A stretch of 64,000 bases of DNA from VGRF01 sp964460485 (GTDB taxonomy: Bacteria; Myxococcota_A; UBA9160; UBA6930). Below the pieces are notes generated by a model that worked only from the letters and a program-made list of their open reading frames with translations, did not search any database and was not told the origin of the DNA. Location of the stretch: positions 26,772 to 90,771 of the forward strand of contig CAYWRY010000001.1 in NCBI GenBank assembly GCA_964460485.1. Reading direction: 5' to 3'. Shown here one piece after another: positions 1 through 8,137 of the stretch. Within the stretch, counting starts at the first letter, position 1; each line of letters begins with the position of its first letter. A program made the position numbers and the translations under genes.

Positions 1-2
1 CC

Positions 3-509
3 GTGCGCATGCGCTTCCGCCATCGCCTGCCATGGCTTCTGCTCGGCCTCGCCTGTGCCCTCGCCGCGGCCGATCTCGTCGCCGGCTTCGCGACGACGCT
101 CGAGCGGCGCGTCGCGCTCGCGTTCTTCCTGCCCGGCATCGTCTATCTCGCAGACGCCGTCGGCACGCAGACGGAGACGCTGGTCGTGCGGGCGCTGTCG
201 CTGGGCGTCTCCCTGCGGCGCATGGCCGCGCGCGAGCTGCTGACCGGCTGCGCGATCGGCGTGGCGCTTGCGGCGCTGGCGTTTCCCCTGCTGTGGCTGC
301 GCTGGCGGGAGGCGGACCTCGCAGCAGCGGTGTCGCTCGCGATGCTCGCCGCGTGCTCCACGGCGACCGTCGCAGCGATGGCGCTGCCGTGGCTGCTCCA
401 GCGCTCTGGCTTCGACCCCGCCCTCGGCAGCGGCCCGCTCGCGACCGTGCTCCAGGACCTGATCTCGATCCTGCTGTTCTTCGGGATCGCGGGCGCGATC
501 GCGCCGTGA
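3..509 (+). CDS. MgtE-like divalent cation transporter, membrane domain (5' end outside window)
   Basis: The 168 visible residues form the five-helix membrane domain of an MgtE-type Mg2+ transporter or channel in the inner membrane. The match is best near the C-terminus, where DPALGSGP followed by a final hydrophobic helix corresponds to the family signature around the ion path. MgtE normally carries N-terminal cytosolic N and CBS domains. These would lie left of the window, so the GTG at 3 is probably internal. The usual GGNAGTQ pore-region motif is replaced by ADAVGTQ, so the protein is either a divergent member or has altered ion selectivity. It converges on the protease gene with only 22 bases between stops. 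Confidence 0.7.
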   Translation: MRMRFRHRLPWLLLGLACALAAADLVAGFATTLERRVALAFFLPGIVYLADAVGTQTETLVVRALSLGVSLRRMAARELLTGCAIGVALAALAFPLLWLRWREADLAAAVSLAMLAACSTATVAAMALPWLLQRSGFDPALGSGPLATVLQDLISILLFFGIAGAIAP

Positions 510-510
510 G

Positions 511-526
511 GCGCCGGGAGCGGCGC
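511..526. terminator. Short GC hairpin between convergent genes
   Basis: A perfect 5-bp stem (GCGCC/GGCGC) with a 6-base loop lies in the 22-base gap between the two convergent stop codons. There is no T-tract on either side, so a terminator role is only a suggestion from position. Confidence 0.25.
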
Positions 527-531
527 TGGGC

Positions 532-1371
532 TCAGTGCGGCTGCGACGGCGGGGGCGCGCCGCGGCGGCCCGGCAGGTACTCGACGCCCGGCTGGCGCCG
601 CACGGGCTGCGGATAGAGGGCCATCAGCTGAAGGACCTCTGCCGGCATCTCGGTGGAGACGCTGAGGCCGAGCTTGCGCGCCTCGTCCACGGTGACGGGG
701 TAGTCGTGCGTCCAGCGGCCCTCGGACAGATCGCTCGCGAGCGTGTCGCGCACGTGCTCGGGGAGCCGGTCCGCGGTGATGTCCTGAATCGTCTGGCGGA
801 GCTGTTTCAGCGCCATCTCGCTCTGGTCGGCGAGGATCAGGGTCTCGTCGTCGACCTCGGCGATCGGTTTGCGCTCGACGGCGCGCAGGATCGAGGCCGC
901 CGGCGCGCCGCCGACCTGCGGATCCGCCGGGCCGAGCACCGCGTGCTCGCTCATCACGATCTCGTCGGCGGCGAGCGCGATCAGCGTGCCGCCCGACATC
1001 GCGTAGTGCGGCACGAACACGGTCACCTTGCCGGGCCGCCGCGCCAGCGCGCGCGCGATCTGCGTCGAGGCCAGCGCGAGGCCGCCGGGCGTGTGCAGGA
1101 CGAGATCGATGGGCAGCGCGGGATCGGTGAGATGGATCGCGCGCAGGATCTGCTCCGAGTCGTCCACGTCGATGTACCGGAAGACCGGAATGCCGAGGAA
1201 GCTCATCGTCTCCTGGCGGTGGACGAGCGAAATGACGCGCGAGCCGCGCGCCTGCTCGATGCGGCCGATCAGGCGCGCGCGCATCGCCTCGAGCAGGCGT
1301 TGCCGGATCATCGGCTGCACCGCGAGCGCCAGGAAAACCAGCCAGATCCACTCGCTCACGCGGCTCTCCAT
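532..1371 (-). CDS. Membrane-anchored Clp-class serine protease (SDH/SppA-like)
   Basis: This 279-residue protein has an N-terminal hydrophobic anchor (residues 8-21) followed by a ClpP-fold domain of the serine-dehydrogenase-proteinase/SppA type. HTPGG (93-97) corresponds to the oxyanion region, and YAMSGGT (123-129) supplies the likely nucleophile Ser126, followed by ADEIVM and LGPADPQ. Such enzymes degrade membrane or misfolded proteins at the membrane face. I chose the ATG at 1371 because it starts just before the anchor; an open frame continues upstream but looks non-coding and contains the promoter. It is divergent from Hsp20 and has its own sigma-54 box (1404-1419), which places it in the stress regulon. 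Confidence 0.85.
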   Translation of the reverse strand: MESRVSEWIWLVFLALAVQPMIRQRLLEAMRARLIGRIEQARGSRVISLVHRQETMSFLGIPVFRYIDVDDSEQILRAIHLTDPALPIDLVLHTPGGLALASTQIARALARRPGKVTVFVPHYAMSGGTLIALAADEIVMSEHAVLGPADPQVGGAPAASILRAVERKPIAEVDDETLILADQSEMALKQLRQTIQDITADRLPEHVRDTLASDLSEGRWTHDYPVTVDEARKLGLSVSTEMPAEVLQLMALYPQPVRRQPGVEYLPGRRGAPPPSQPH

Positions 1372-1403
1372 CGCACCGAACCGAGCGTCGCAGGGCACCA
1401 GAT

Positions 1404-1419
1404 AGCAAGCCGCATACCG
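1404..1419 (-). promoter_or_regulatory. Sigma-54 -24/-12 promoter for the Clp-class protease gene
   Basis: On the minus strand the sequence reads CGGTATGCGGCTTGCT. GG and GC are separated by the required 10 bases. The predicted transcription start is near 1393, about 22 bases before the ATG at 1371. Confidence 0.75.
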
Positions 1420-1551
1420 CGCGCGGGCCGCCGGCGCCGCAAGATCGCACAGAAGCCGGGGCCTCGCGCCTCGCATCGCGCCGCGTTGAGGCACAGGTCC
1501 GCAGCCCGCACGGGCCGCGGCAGCCATCGTGTCCGGAGCCAGTGCCGCGCG

Positions 1552-1567
1552 CGGCATGCGCGTTGCA
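1552..1567 (+). promoter_or_regulatory. Sigma-54 -24/-12 promoter for the Hsp20-GroEL operon
   Basis: CGGCATGCGCGTTGCA matches TGGCAYG-N4-TTGCW at every position except the first. The predicted transcription start is near 1578, 26 bases before the ATG at 1604. Confidence 0.85.
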
Positions 1568-1603
1568 CAGCTTCTCGACGCCACCTTCACAGGAGGAATG
1601 ACG

Positions 1604-2065
1604 ATGGCGGAGAAAGAGAAGCGGGCGATCGCCCGCTGGAACCCGTTCGAGGATCTGGGCTGGTGGTTCCCGAGTCTCTCGCGCACGAGCGAGGGCGACC
1701 TGCTCGAAGACTTCTGGGGCCGTCGCGGCCCCGGGCAGTTTTCGCCGGCGACCGACATCACCGAGGACGACGGCCACTACGTCGTGAGCGCCGAGCTGCC
1801 GGGCATGAAACGCAGCGACATCAGCGTCGACGTCCACGACGGCGTGCTCACGATCCGCGGCGAGAAGAAGAGTGAACGCGAGGAGAAGAGCGAGAAGCGC
1901 CGCTACGTGGAGCGCAGCTTCGGCGCGTTCAGCCGCGCGTTCACCCTGCCGAGCGACGCCGACGAGAGCAAGGTCGAGGCGACCTTCAAGGATGGCGTCC
2001 TCACCGTCACGCTTGCGAAGTCCGAGGCCCGCAAACCTCGCGTCATCGACGTGAAGGCGTCGTGA
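1604..2065 (+). CDS. Hsp20/alpha-crystallin small heat shock protein (copy 1)
   Basis: This 153-residue ATP-independent holdase binds unfolding proteins in the cytoplasm. The alpha-crystallin domain covers about residues 45-145, with the late family motif GVLTVTLAK and a C-terminal V-I-D-V stretch like the I-x-I tail used for oligomer assembly. AGGAGG at 1591-1596 favours the ATG at 1604 (7-base spacing) over the ATG at 1598 (1 base). The stop overlaps the next start (TGATG), so the two genes are translationally coupled. It heads an operon with a c-heme protein, GroEL and a ribosome hibernation factor. A second Hsp20 lies at 37.9 kb. Confidence 0.95.
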   Translation: MAEKEKRAIARWNPFEDLGWWFPSLSRTSEGDLLEDFWGRRGPGQFSPATDITEDDGHYVVSAELPGMKRSDISVDVHDGVLTIRGEKKSEREEKSEKRRYVERSFGAFSRAFTLPSDADESKVEATFKDGVLTVTLAKSEARKPRVIDVKAS

Positions 2066-3255
2066 TGCGATACGCAGCGGGAGTCGCGCTGGCGACTGGG
2101 CTCTCGTTGCTCTCGTGGGCCGCGCGCGCGGAAGCTCCGTCCGATCCGGATGCCGCCGCGCGCGCGGCCATGCAGCGCGTCTACGCGGCGATGACCGTGC
2201 TGTTGCCGGCCTCGGCGAAGGACGGCGGCTTCTCGGATCCCGCGCAGCGCGAGCAGCTGCGCGGCGCGTTCGAGACGCTGCGGGGGGCGGCCGTCGACCT
2301 GCGCGCCCACGGCACGAGCCGCGACGCGAGCTTCGGCCTGCACGCGAGCAACCTCGCCGACGACGCGCTGAACGCCAGCAGCGCCTTCGCCCTCGGCGAC
2401 GAGGAGGAGGCGCGCTTCGCCTTCACGTTGCTGACCCAGCGCTGTACCGACTGCCACTCGCGGCTTCCCGACGTACAGGACTCGCCGCTCGCCGCGCGGC
2501 TCGTGCAGCTTCCGGAGGTGAAGGCGCTCGCTCCGCTCGAGCGCGCGCGCGTCGACGTCGCGCTGCGGCGCTTCGACGAGGCGCTCGCCACCTGGGAGCA
2601 GGCATTTTCCGAGCCGGCGATCCCGCCCGCGGAGCATGAGCTGGCGGGCACGCTGGCCGACTATCTGACGATCGCGCTGCGCGTGAAGGCCGACGCGCAG
2701 CGCCCGCAGGCGGTGCTGCGCAAGTTGGCGAATCGTCCGGACGCGCCGGGCTATCTGCGCAACCGGTTGGTGGCGTGGGCGGTCTCGCTCGCCCGCGTCG
2801 GAGCGGAGCTCGCCCAGTCGACGCCTTCCATCCAGCACGCCCGCGAGTGGGCGATGATGGCGCGCAACCTGTCGGACCTGCCGACCGCCCGCGACGGGTT
2901 GGTCTACGACCTGGCGGCGTCGAGCCTCTTGCTGCGCTGGATCGACGCGCGCGAGAAGGGCAGTCGGGCGCCGCAAGACCTCGAGCTGGCGACCGCGTAC
3001 TACGAGCTGGCGGTGATCGAAGACCGCACGGCGTTCTCGATCTGGGCGCCGCGCACGGACGTGTACATGGAGGCGGCGGTGCGCGCCGCGCCCTCGGGCC
3101 CGCTCGCGCGCCGTGCCTACGCGCGGGTCGAGGAGCAGCTCATGACCGAGCTGGGCGCGACCAGCCCCGACGGCTTGCCCGAGCCCGAACGCGCGCGCCT
3201 CGCGGCGCTGCGCGCGCTGGTCGAGGGCGCCCACGCCGGCGGCAAGGCGAAGTAG
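2065..3255 (+). CDS. Exported single-CxxCH helical-repeat protein (copy 1)
   Basis: This 396-residue protein has a clear signal peptide (residues 1-22, ending ARA) and then an almost fully helical, TPR-like sequence. It contains one heme c motif, CTDCH, near residue 129, followed by SRLPD. It is probably a periplasmic c-type cytochrome or redox-linked scaffold of unknown partner. A paralogue of the same architecture starts at 27106, with CAGCH followed by VRLPD in the same place, so the pair forms a small local family. The ATG at 2065 overlaps the Hsp20 stop. Placing an exported heme protein between two cytosolic chaperones is unusual. I do not recognise a named family. Confidence 0.8.
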   Translation: MRYAAGVALATGLSLLSWAARAEAPSDPDAAARAAMQRVYAAMTVLLPASAKDGGFSDPAQREQLRGAFETLRGAAVDLRAHGTSRDASFGLHASNLADDALNASSAFALGDEEEARFAFTLLTQRCTDCHSRLPDVQDSPLAARLVQLPEVKALAPLERARVDVALRRFDEALATWEQAFSEPAIPPAEHELAGTLADYLTIALRVKADAQRPQAVLRKLANRPDAPGYLRNRLVAWAVSLARVGAELAQSTPSIQHAREWAMMARNLSDLPTARDGLVYDLAASSLLLRWIDAREKGSRAPQDLELATAYYELAVIEDRTAFSIWAPRTDVYMEAAVRAAPSGPLARRAYARVEEQLMTELGATSPDGLPEPERARLAALRALVEGAHAGGKAK

Positions 3256-3299
3256 CCGCCGCACGAAGCTCGGAAGCGAGCACCGGAGGAGAGTTCGCC

Positions 3300-4922
3300 A
3301 TGTCGCACACGCAGATTCTGTTCCGCGACCAGGCCCGCGCGCGGATCCTCGCCGGCGCCGCGCTGCTGGCCGACGCCGTGCGGCCGACGCTCGGTCCGAA
3401 AAGCCGCTGCGTGCTGATCGACAAGAAGTGGGGCACGCCACTGGTCTGCGACGACGGCGTCACGATCGCGAAGGAGATCAACCTGAAAGATCCCGAGGAG
3501 AACCTCGGCGTGCGCATGCTGCGCCAGGCTTCGGTGCGCACCGGCGACGCGGTCGGCGACGGCACGACCACCTCGACGCTGCTCGCCCACGCGATCTTCG
3601 CGGAGGGGCTGCGCAACGTGGTCGCGGGGGCGAGCGCCATCGACCTGAAGCGCGGGCTCGAGCGCGGGCTCGCGGCGGCGGTGGAGGCGCTGCGGGGGCT
3701 CTCGAAGCCGGTGAGCAGCGCGAGGGAGAAGGCGCAGGTGGCGACCATCTCCGCCCACAACAATCCGGCGATCGGGAACCTCGTCGCGGAGGCGCTCGAG
3801 AAGGTGGGCGGCGAGGGCATCGTCACCGTCGAGGAGGCGAAGGGCACCGAGACGACGCTCGAGGTCGTCGAGGGCATGCAGTTCGATCGCGGCTTCCTGT
3901 CGCCCTACTTCGTCACGGATCCCCAGAAGCTCGAGGCGGTGCTGGTCGACCCGCTGATCCTGCTCCACGACAAGCGCATCGCGACCATGAAGGACCTGGT
4001 GCCGCTGCTCGAGCGCGTGGTGCGCAACGGCCGCTCGCTCTTGATCGTCGCCGAAGAGGTCGAAGGCGAGGCGCTCGCGACGCTGGTGGTGAACAAGCTG
4101 CGCGGCGCGCTGAGCTGCCTCGCCGTGAAGGCGCCCGGCTTCGGCGACCGCCGCAAGGCGATGCTCCAGGACATGGCGATCCTGACGGGCGGCAAGGTGA
4201 TCTCCGACGAGGTCGGCCTCAAGCTCGAGAACGTGGATCTCAGCGACCTCGGCTCCGCCAAGAAGGTGGTGGCCAACCAAGAGGCCACCACGCTGATCGA
4301 CGGCGCGGGCGCGAAGGAGCTGATCGAGGCGCGCTGCACGGAGCTGCGCAAGCAGATCGACGAGTCGAAGTCGGACTACGACAAGGAGAAGCTGCAAGAG
4401 CGGCTCGCGAAGCTCGCGGGCGGCGTGGCGGTGATTCGCGTGGGCGCTCCGTCGGAATCCGAGATGAAGAACCGCAAGGACGCGTTCGACGACGCGATCG
4501 CCTCCACGAAGGCCGCCATCGCCGAAGGCATCGTGCCGGGCGGCGGCCTGCCGCTGCTGCGCATCGCGGAGGCGGTGCTGCGCGAGGAGAAGAAGTGCGA
4601 GGGCGACGAGGCGACCGGACTGCGCATCCTGCGCAGCGCACTGGAAGCGCCCGCGCGCCAGATCGCGCTCAACTCCGGTGCGGACGCCGGCGTGGTCGTG
4701 GACCGTCTGCGCAGCGGCAGCGGCGCGTTCGGCTTCGACGCGCGCCACGGGGACTACGTCGATCTCGTGGAGGCGGGCATCATCGACCCGACCAAGGTCG
4801 TGCGCATCGCGCTGGAGAACGCGGTCTCGGTGGCGGGTACGCTGCTGCTGGCGGAAGCCACGCTCACCGAAATCGAGGACGACAAGAAGGAAGGGCAGCC
4901 CGAGCTGCCGGCGGGGATGTGA
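3300..4922 (+). CDS. groL: Divergent GroEL-type chaperonin (Cpn60)
   Basis: This 540-residue group I chaperonin folds client proteins inside a double ring using ATP. The ATP motif DGTTT is present, as is the hydrolysis Asp in the segment DDAIAST before EGIVPGGG. The normally conserved region GPKGRNVVLDKSFG is altered to GPKSRCVLIDKKWG, and the C-terminus ends QPELPAGM instead of a Gly-Gly-Met repeat tail. No groES is nearby, so it is probably an accessory stress chaperonin that borrows GroES encoded elsewhere. The ATG at 3300 follows a GGAGGAG ribosome site about 9 bases upstream. It is third in the sigma-54 Hsp20 operon. Confidence 0.93.
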   Translation: MSHTQILFRDQARARILAGAALLADAVRPTLGPKSRCVLIDKKWGTPLVCDDGVTIAKEINLKDPEENLGVRMLRQASVRTGDAVGDGTTTSTLLAHAIFAEGLRNVVAGASAIDLKRGLERGLAAAVEALRGLSKPVSSAREKAQVATISAHNNPAIGNLVAEALEKVGGEGIVTVEEAKGTETTLEVVEGMQFDRGFLSPYFVTDPQKLEAVLVDPLILLHDKRIATMKDLVPLLERVVRNGRSLLIVAEEVEGEALATLVVNKLRGALSCLAVKAPGFGDRRKAMLQDMAILTGGKVISDEVGLKLENVDLSDLGSAKKVVANQEATTLIDGAGAKELIEARCTELRKQIDESKSDYDKEKLQERLAKLAGGVAVIRVGAPSESEMKNRKDAFDDAIASTKAAIAEGIVPGGGLPLLRIAEAVLREEKKCEGDEATGLRILRSALEAPARQIALNSGADAGVVVDRLRSGSGAFGFDARHGDYVDLVEAGIIDPTKVVRIALENAVSVAGTLLLAEATLTEIEDDKKEGQPELPAGM

Positions 4923-4926
4923 CGCC

Positions 4927-5460
4927 ATGGAGATTCACTGGCGCAACGCGAAAGAGCTCTCGGGCGACGTGCGCGCGAAGGCGGAGGAGCAGCTCGCGAA
5001 GCTCGCCGAGCATCATCGCGACATGATCGACCTGACCGTCGACGTGGAGCGCAAGAGCGCGCATCACAAGCTGGGCAAACGCCGCGTCGAGATCCGTTGC
5101 CAGGCGCGCGGGACGAACCTTGTCGCGAACGGCGAGGCCGACGAGCTCGGGCTCGCGCTGCGCGACGCTCTGCGCACCTTCCGGCGCGAAGTCGAGAAGC
5201 TGCGGGACCGGCGCCGCGACGCGCGCGCCGAGCGCCCGGCCGAGCCGCCGCTGCGCGGCGTGATCGATCGCGTGGAGCGCGCGGGCGGCTTCGGCTTCCT
5301 CATCACCGACGCCGGCGAGCGCGTCTACTTCCACCGCAACGCGGTGGGCGGCGGGCTCGACTTCGATCGCCTCGAGGGCGGCGAGACCGTGGCCTTGAAC
5401 TACGAAGCCGGCGGCGAGGGCCTGCAAGCCACGTTCGTGCGCTCGCTCGAGCCGGGCTGA
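4927..5460 (+). CDS. Ribosome hibernation factor (HPF/RaiA domain) fused to cold-shock domain
   Basis: In this 177-residue protein, about residues 1-100 match the HPF/RaiA (sigma-54 modulation) fold, which binds in the 30S decoding channel and silences ribosomes in dormant cells. Residues 110-175 form a cold-shock/OB domain, with G-x-I-x-R-V followed by GGFGFL and VYFHRNA, the RNP-like surface that binds single-stranded RNA. The usual second domain of long HPF is a dimerisation domain, so this fusion would pair ribosome occupancy with RNA binding. The gene starts 4 bases after groL and shares its operon, fitting translational shutdown under stress. Confidence 0.9.
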   Translation: MEIHWRNAKELSGDVRAKAEEQLAKLAEHHRDMIDLTVDVERKSAHHKLGKRRVEIRCQARGTNLVANGEADELGLALRDALRTFRREVEKLRDRRRDARAERPAEPPLRGVIDRVERAGGFGFLITDAGERVYFHRNAVGGGLDFDRLEGGETVALNYEAGGEGLQATFVRSLEPG

Positions 5461-5696
5461 GCGCGGCGCTCTGGAGTCCCGTGGGCTGCGCCACCCGGTC
5501 ACGCGGCGACCGTCTGCTCCGGCACCAGCCGAATGCGGCGCTCGTCGACCATGCGCGCGAGCACGGCGGCGAAGCCGCGGAGCGCGGGCCCGTCACCGAG
5601 TGGGCGAGCGGTTCGGCCGCGTTCGCGCGGCACACCGTCGTCGCCTCGCGCGTGCCCGCGACGATCGAGGACGTGCGCGCGCGCGGAGGGCCTGGC

Positions 5697-6251
5697 GTGA
5701 GGGGCGGAGTCGTGACGGCTGCCCTGTGCGCAATGCTGGCCTGCGCGGCGCCGCTCGGTCCCGTGCGCGAGGCAGCGGCCCGCGAGCGCGGCGCCGCGGC
5801 GATAGCGCCGTTCAAGCAGCGCCTGCTCGCCGAGCTCACCGCGGCGCTCGCGAGCGGCGGCGCCGAGAACGCGCTCGACGTGTGCCGTCTGCGCGCGCCG
5901 GCGCTCGCGCGCGAGGTGAGCACTGCGGCGGCGCGCGTGGGGCGCACGAGCCACAAGCTGCGCAATCCCGACAACGCGCCGCCCGCGTGGGCGGCGCCGC
6001 TGCTCGCGAGTTACGTGGCGGGCGAGCGCACGAACGAGTCGAGCGTCGTTCCGCTGCGCCGCGGCGGCGCCGGCTACGTCGAGCCGATCTTCACGGGTCC
6101 GCTCTGCCTGACTTGTCACGGCGAGCAAATCGCGCCGTCGCTCAGGGCGAAGCTGAGCGCGCTCTATCCCGAGGATCGCGCCACCGGCTTCCGCGCGGGA
6201 GAGCTGCGCGGGCTCTTCTGGGTCGAGCTCGCCGCGGAGGACACGCCCTGA
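5697..6251 (+). CDS. DUF3365-type heme c-binding protein, exported
   Basis: This 184-residue protein has a hydrophobic N-terminus and a Tll0287-like/DUF3365 domain with a single CLTCH heme c motif near residue 138. The family includes periplasmic sensor and monoheme domains, and free-standing members are presumed redox or ligand sensors. I chose the GTG at 5697 because GGAGGG lies 6 bases upstream; a second in-frame GTG at 5712 is possible. The sequence LACAA could be a weak lipobox. It follows the HPF gene after a 236-base gap in which I see no gene and no convincing sigma-54 box, so it may still be read through from the Hsp20 operon. Confidence 0.7.
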   Translation: MRGGVVTAALCAMLACAAPLGPVREAAARERGAAAIAPFKQRLLAELTAALASGGAENALDVCRLRAPALAREVSTAAARVGRTSHKLRNPDNAPPAWAAPLLASYVAGERTNESSVVPLRRGGAGYVEPIFTGPLCLTCHGEQIAPSLRAKLSALYPEDRATGFRAGELRGLFWVELAAEDTP

Positions 6252-6302
6252 TTCTCGCTCGGCGTGTGCGGCCGGAGCAGCCGCGTGCCCGCCGCGAAGC
6301 TC

Positions 6303-6773
6303 TCACTCGCGCTTCGCCAGCCGCACGATCTTCGGGAGCGCGAGCCTCCTCCAGTCGGCGAAGCGCATGCGCACCGCTTCGTCGTGGGTGCCGCCGTTGA
6401 AGGTGATCTGCTCGTCTTGCTCGAGCGCCTCGCTCGCGTAGACGGGAAGGTCGTAGAGCACGCCGAAAGGCGGCGCGGCGCCCGGCTCGCAGTCGGGGCA
6501 GAGCGTCTTCAGGTCCGTCTCGGTCGCGACGCGGACCTGTTTCGCGCCGAGCGCCTTGCGCAGCTTCGAGGGCGCCAGGTGCTCGTTCGCCGGCATCACC
6601 GCCATCGCCGGCTTGCCGTCGATCCACACGAACACCGTCTTCGCGAACGCTTGCAGCGGCGTGAAGGTGTCGAGCGCCGTCTTCGCGGCGTGGAAGTCGC
6701 GGCGGTGATGGATCTGCGTGTAGTCGACACCCGCGGCGTCGAGCAGCTGCTGGAGTCGGCCGAGTCCGGACAT
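6303..6773 (-). CDS. YbaK/aminoacyl-tRNA deacylase domain protein
   Basis: This 156-residue stand-alone YbaK/ProX-type domain hydrolyses mischarged aminoacyl-tRNAs in the cytoplasm. Visible features are the conserved early lysine in FAKTVFVWIDG, the loop MPANEHLAPSKL, and the late G-x-L-YDLPVY and FNGG segments. The ATG at 6773 has a strong GGGGAGGT ribosome site. The stop of the upstream dehydrogenase gene is only 22 bases away, so both are probably transcribed from the sigma-54 box at 7936-7951. Editing of mischarged tRNA would fit amino acid imbalance during starvation. Confidence 0.85.
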   Translation of the reverse strand: MSGLGRLQQLLDAAGVDYTQIHHRRDFHAAKTALDTFTPLQAFAKTVFVWIDGKPAMAVMPANEHLAPSKLRKALGAKQVRVATETDLKTLCPDCEPGAAPPFGVLYDLPVYASEALEQDEQITFNGGTHDEAVRMRFADWRRLALPKIVRLAKRE

Positions 6774-6795
6774 GGCACCTCCCCGGGGTTTCTCC

Positions 6796-7908
6796 CTAAT
6801 AGATCGACCAGCGACGCACACCCATCGCGCGCGCCACGCGCGCGAGCGCGAGCTCTTCGGCCGCGGCGTGCGGCGTCGCGCGGCTCTCGCGCGCGGCGAC
6901 GAGCACGGCCTCCGTGTTCGCTCGGATGCGCTCCTCGATCGCCGCGAACGCCTGGCTCTCACTCGCCCCGTGATGCTCGGCGGAGGCGCAGATCACGCCG
7001 CCGGCGTTGGCGATGAAGTCGGGCAGCACGACCACGCCGCGCTGGGCGAGCGCGACCTCGGCGTCCGCCGTCACGGCGATGTTCGCGCCGGGCGCGACGA
7101 CGCGCGCGCGCAGGCGGCCGGCGTCGGCGCCTCGAATCGCGTCGGGCCGCGCGGCCGGGATCCAGATCTCGCAGTCGAGGGCGAGCAGGGCCGCCGCGGA
7201 GACCGGCTTCGCGCCCGCGAACTCCGCCACCGCACGCCCGCTGCGCTTCCACGCGATCAGCGCCTCCACATCGAGGCCGCCGGCGTGCGCGATCGCGCCC
7301 TTCGAGTCGGCCGCGCCCACCAGCACCGCACCCGCGCGGGCGAGCTGCCGCGCCGCGTGAATGCCCACCGAGCCGAAGCCCTGCACGACGAAGCGCGCGC
7401 CCGCGAGGGCAAAGCCGGCGTGCTGCGCCGCGATCTCCACCGCGTGGCGCAGGCCGAAACCGGTAGCCCCCAGCTCGTCGAGCGGGATGCCGCCCAGCTC
7501 GCGCGGCAGGCCGACCGCGCGGCCGATCTCGTCGCGCACCCAGGCCATGCAAGCTTCGTCGGTGCCCATGTCGGGGCCGAAGATGTAGTCGCGCTCGCCG
7601 CGCAGCGCGCAGGCGAAGGCGCGCACGAGCGCCTCCTTCTGGGCGCGCGGCATGTGCGGATCGCCGACCAGCACCGACTTGCCGCCGCCGTGGGGCAGGC
7701 CGGCAGCCGCGTTCTTCAGCGTCATCGCGCGCGCGAGGCGGAAGCATTCATCGAGGCTCGCGTCCGGCGCGATGCGCAGCCCGCCGATCGACGGTCCCGC
7801 CGCCACGTTGTCGACCACCAGGATCCCGCGCAGCCCGAGCTTCGGCTGCTGGACGTGGATCACCTTGGCAGGGCCCCACGCGTCGGCGAGCGCGAACGGG
7901 TCGCTCAC
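6796..7908 (-). CDS. Glu/Leu/Phe/Val dehydrogenase
   Basis: This 370-residue NAD(P)-dependent amino acid dehydrogenase reversibly deaminates an L-amino acid to its 2-oxoacid. The N-terminal domain has MTLKNAAAGLPHGGGKSVL with the substrate and catalytic lysines, then GPDMGTDE. The C-terminal Rossmann domain has VQGFGSVG. Length and the MTLK-HGGGK spacing fit leucine/valine dehydrogenases better than hexameric glutamate dehydrogenase, but substrate choice is not certain. The GTG at 7908 places the start just before the domain. It is the first gene of a two-gene unit with YbaK, divergent from the kinase/ATPase gene, each with a sigma-54 promoter. Confidence 0.92.
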   Translation of the reverse strand: MSDPFALADAWGPAKVIHVQQPKLGLRGILVVDNVAAGPSIGGLRIAPDASLDECFRLARAMTLKNAAAGLPHGGGKSVLVGDPHMPRAQKEALVRAFACALRGERDYIFGPDMGTDEACMAWVRDEIGRAVGLPRELGGIPLDELGATGFGLRHAVEIAAQHAGFALAGARFVVQGFGSVGIHAARQLARAGAVLVGAADSKGAIAHAGGLDVEALIAWKRSGRAVAEFAGAKPVSAAALLALDCEIWIPAARPDAIRGADAGRLRARVVAPGANIAVTADAEVALAQRGVVVLPDFIANAGGVICASAEHHGASESQAFAAIEERIRANTEAVLVAARESRATPHAAAEELALARVARAMGVRRWSIY

Positions 7909-7935
7909 TTCACGGCGCCTCCGCGCCCGCGATAG

Positions 7936-7951
7936 AGCAAGGCCCGTTCCA
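7936..7951 (-). promoter_or_regulatory. Sigma-54 promoter for dehydrogenase-YbaK unit
   Basis: The minus strand reads TGGAACGGGCCTTGCT, with one mismatch to TGGCACG-N4-TTGCW. The predicted transcription start is near 7925, 17 bases before the GTG at 7908. Confidence 0.8.
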
Positions 7952-8094
7952 ACGCGCACGTCTCCTCGCGTCCGCGAGCCGCGCGCTTCTGCGGTCGATG
8001 GCGGGCAGTCTCCGCTGCGACGCCCCAAACTGAGTCACAGTGCCACGCTCGATCCGGGCCCCGGACGCCAAGCGGTTATCCGCCGCCGGCCGCG

Positions 8095-8110
8095 CGGCAC
8101 GTCGCTTGCT
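8095..8110 (+). promoter_or_regulatory. Sigma-54 promoter for the APH/P-loop fusion gene
   Basis: CGGCACGTCGCTTGCT differs from TGGCACG-N4-TTGCW only at the first base. The predicted transcription start is near 8121, just ahead of the GGGAGG at 8123-8128 and the ATG at 8138. Confidence 0.87.
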
Positions 8111-8137
8111 GACCGGACGGAAGGGAGGCGCGGCGCG

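Noticed and set aside
1420..1551. Search for a shared upstream activator dyad between the divergent boxes
   Set aside because: CCGGA-containing words recur in several intergenic regions, but no convincing common inverted repeat could be set by eye.
5461..5696. GGCAC-like elements upstream of the DUF3365 gene
   Set aside because: The GC element is off by 1-2 bases in each case, so these are not counted as sigma-54 boxes.
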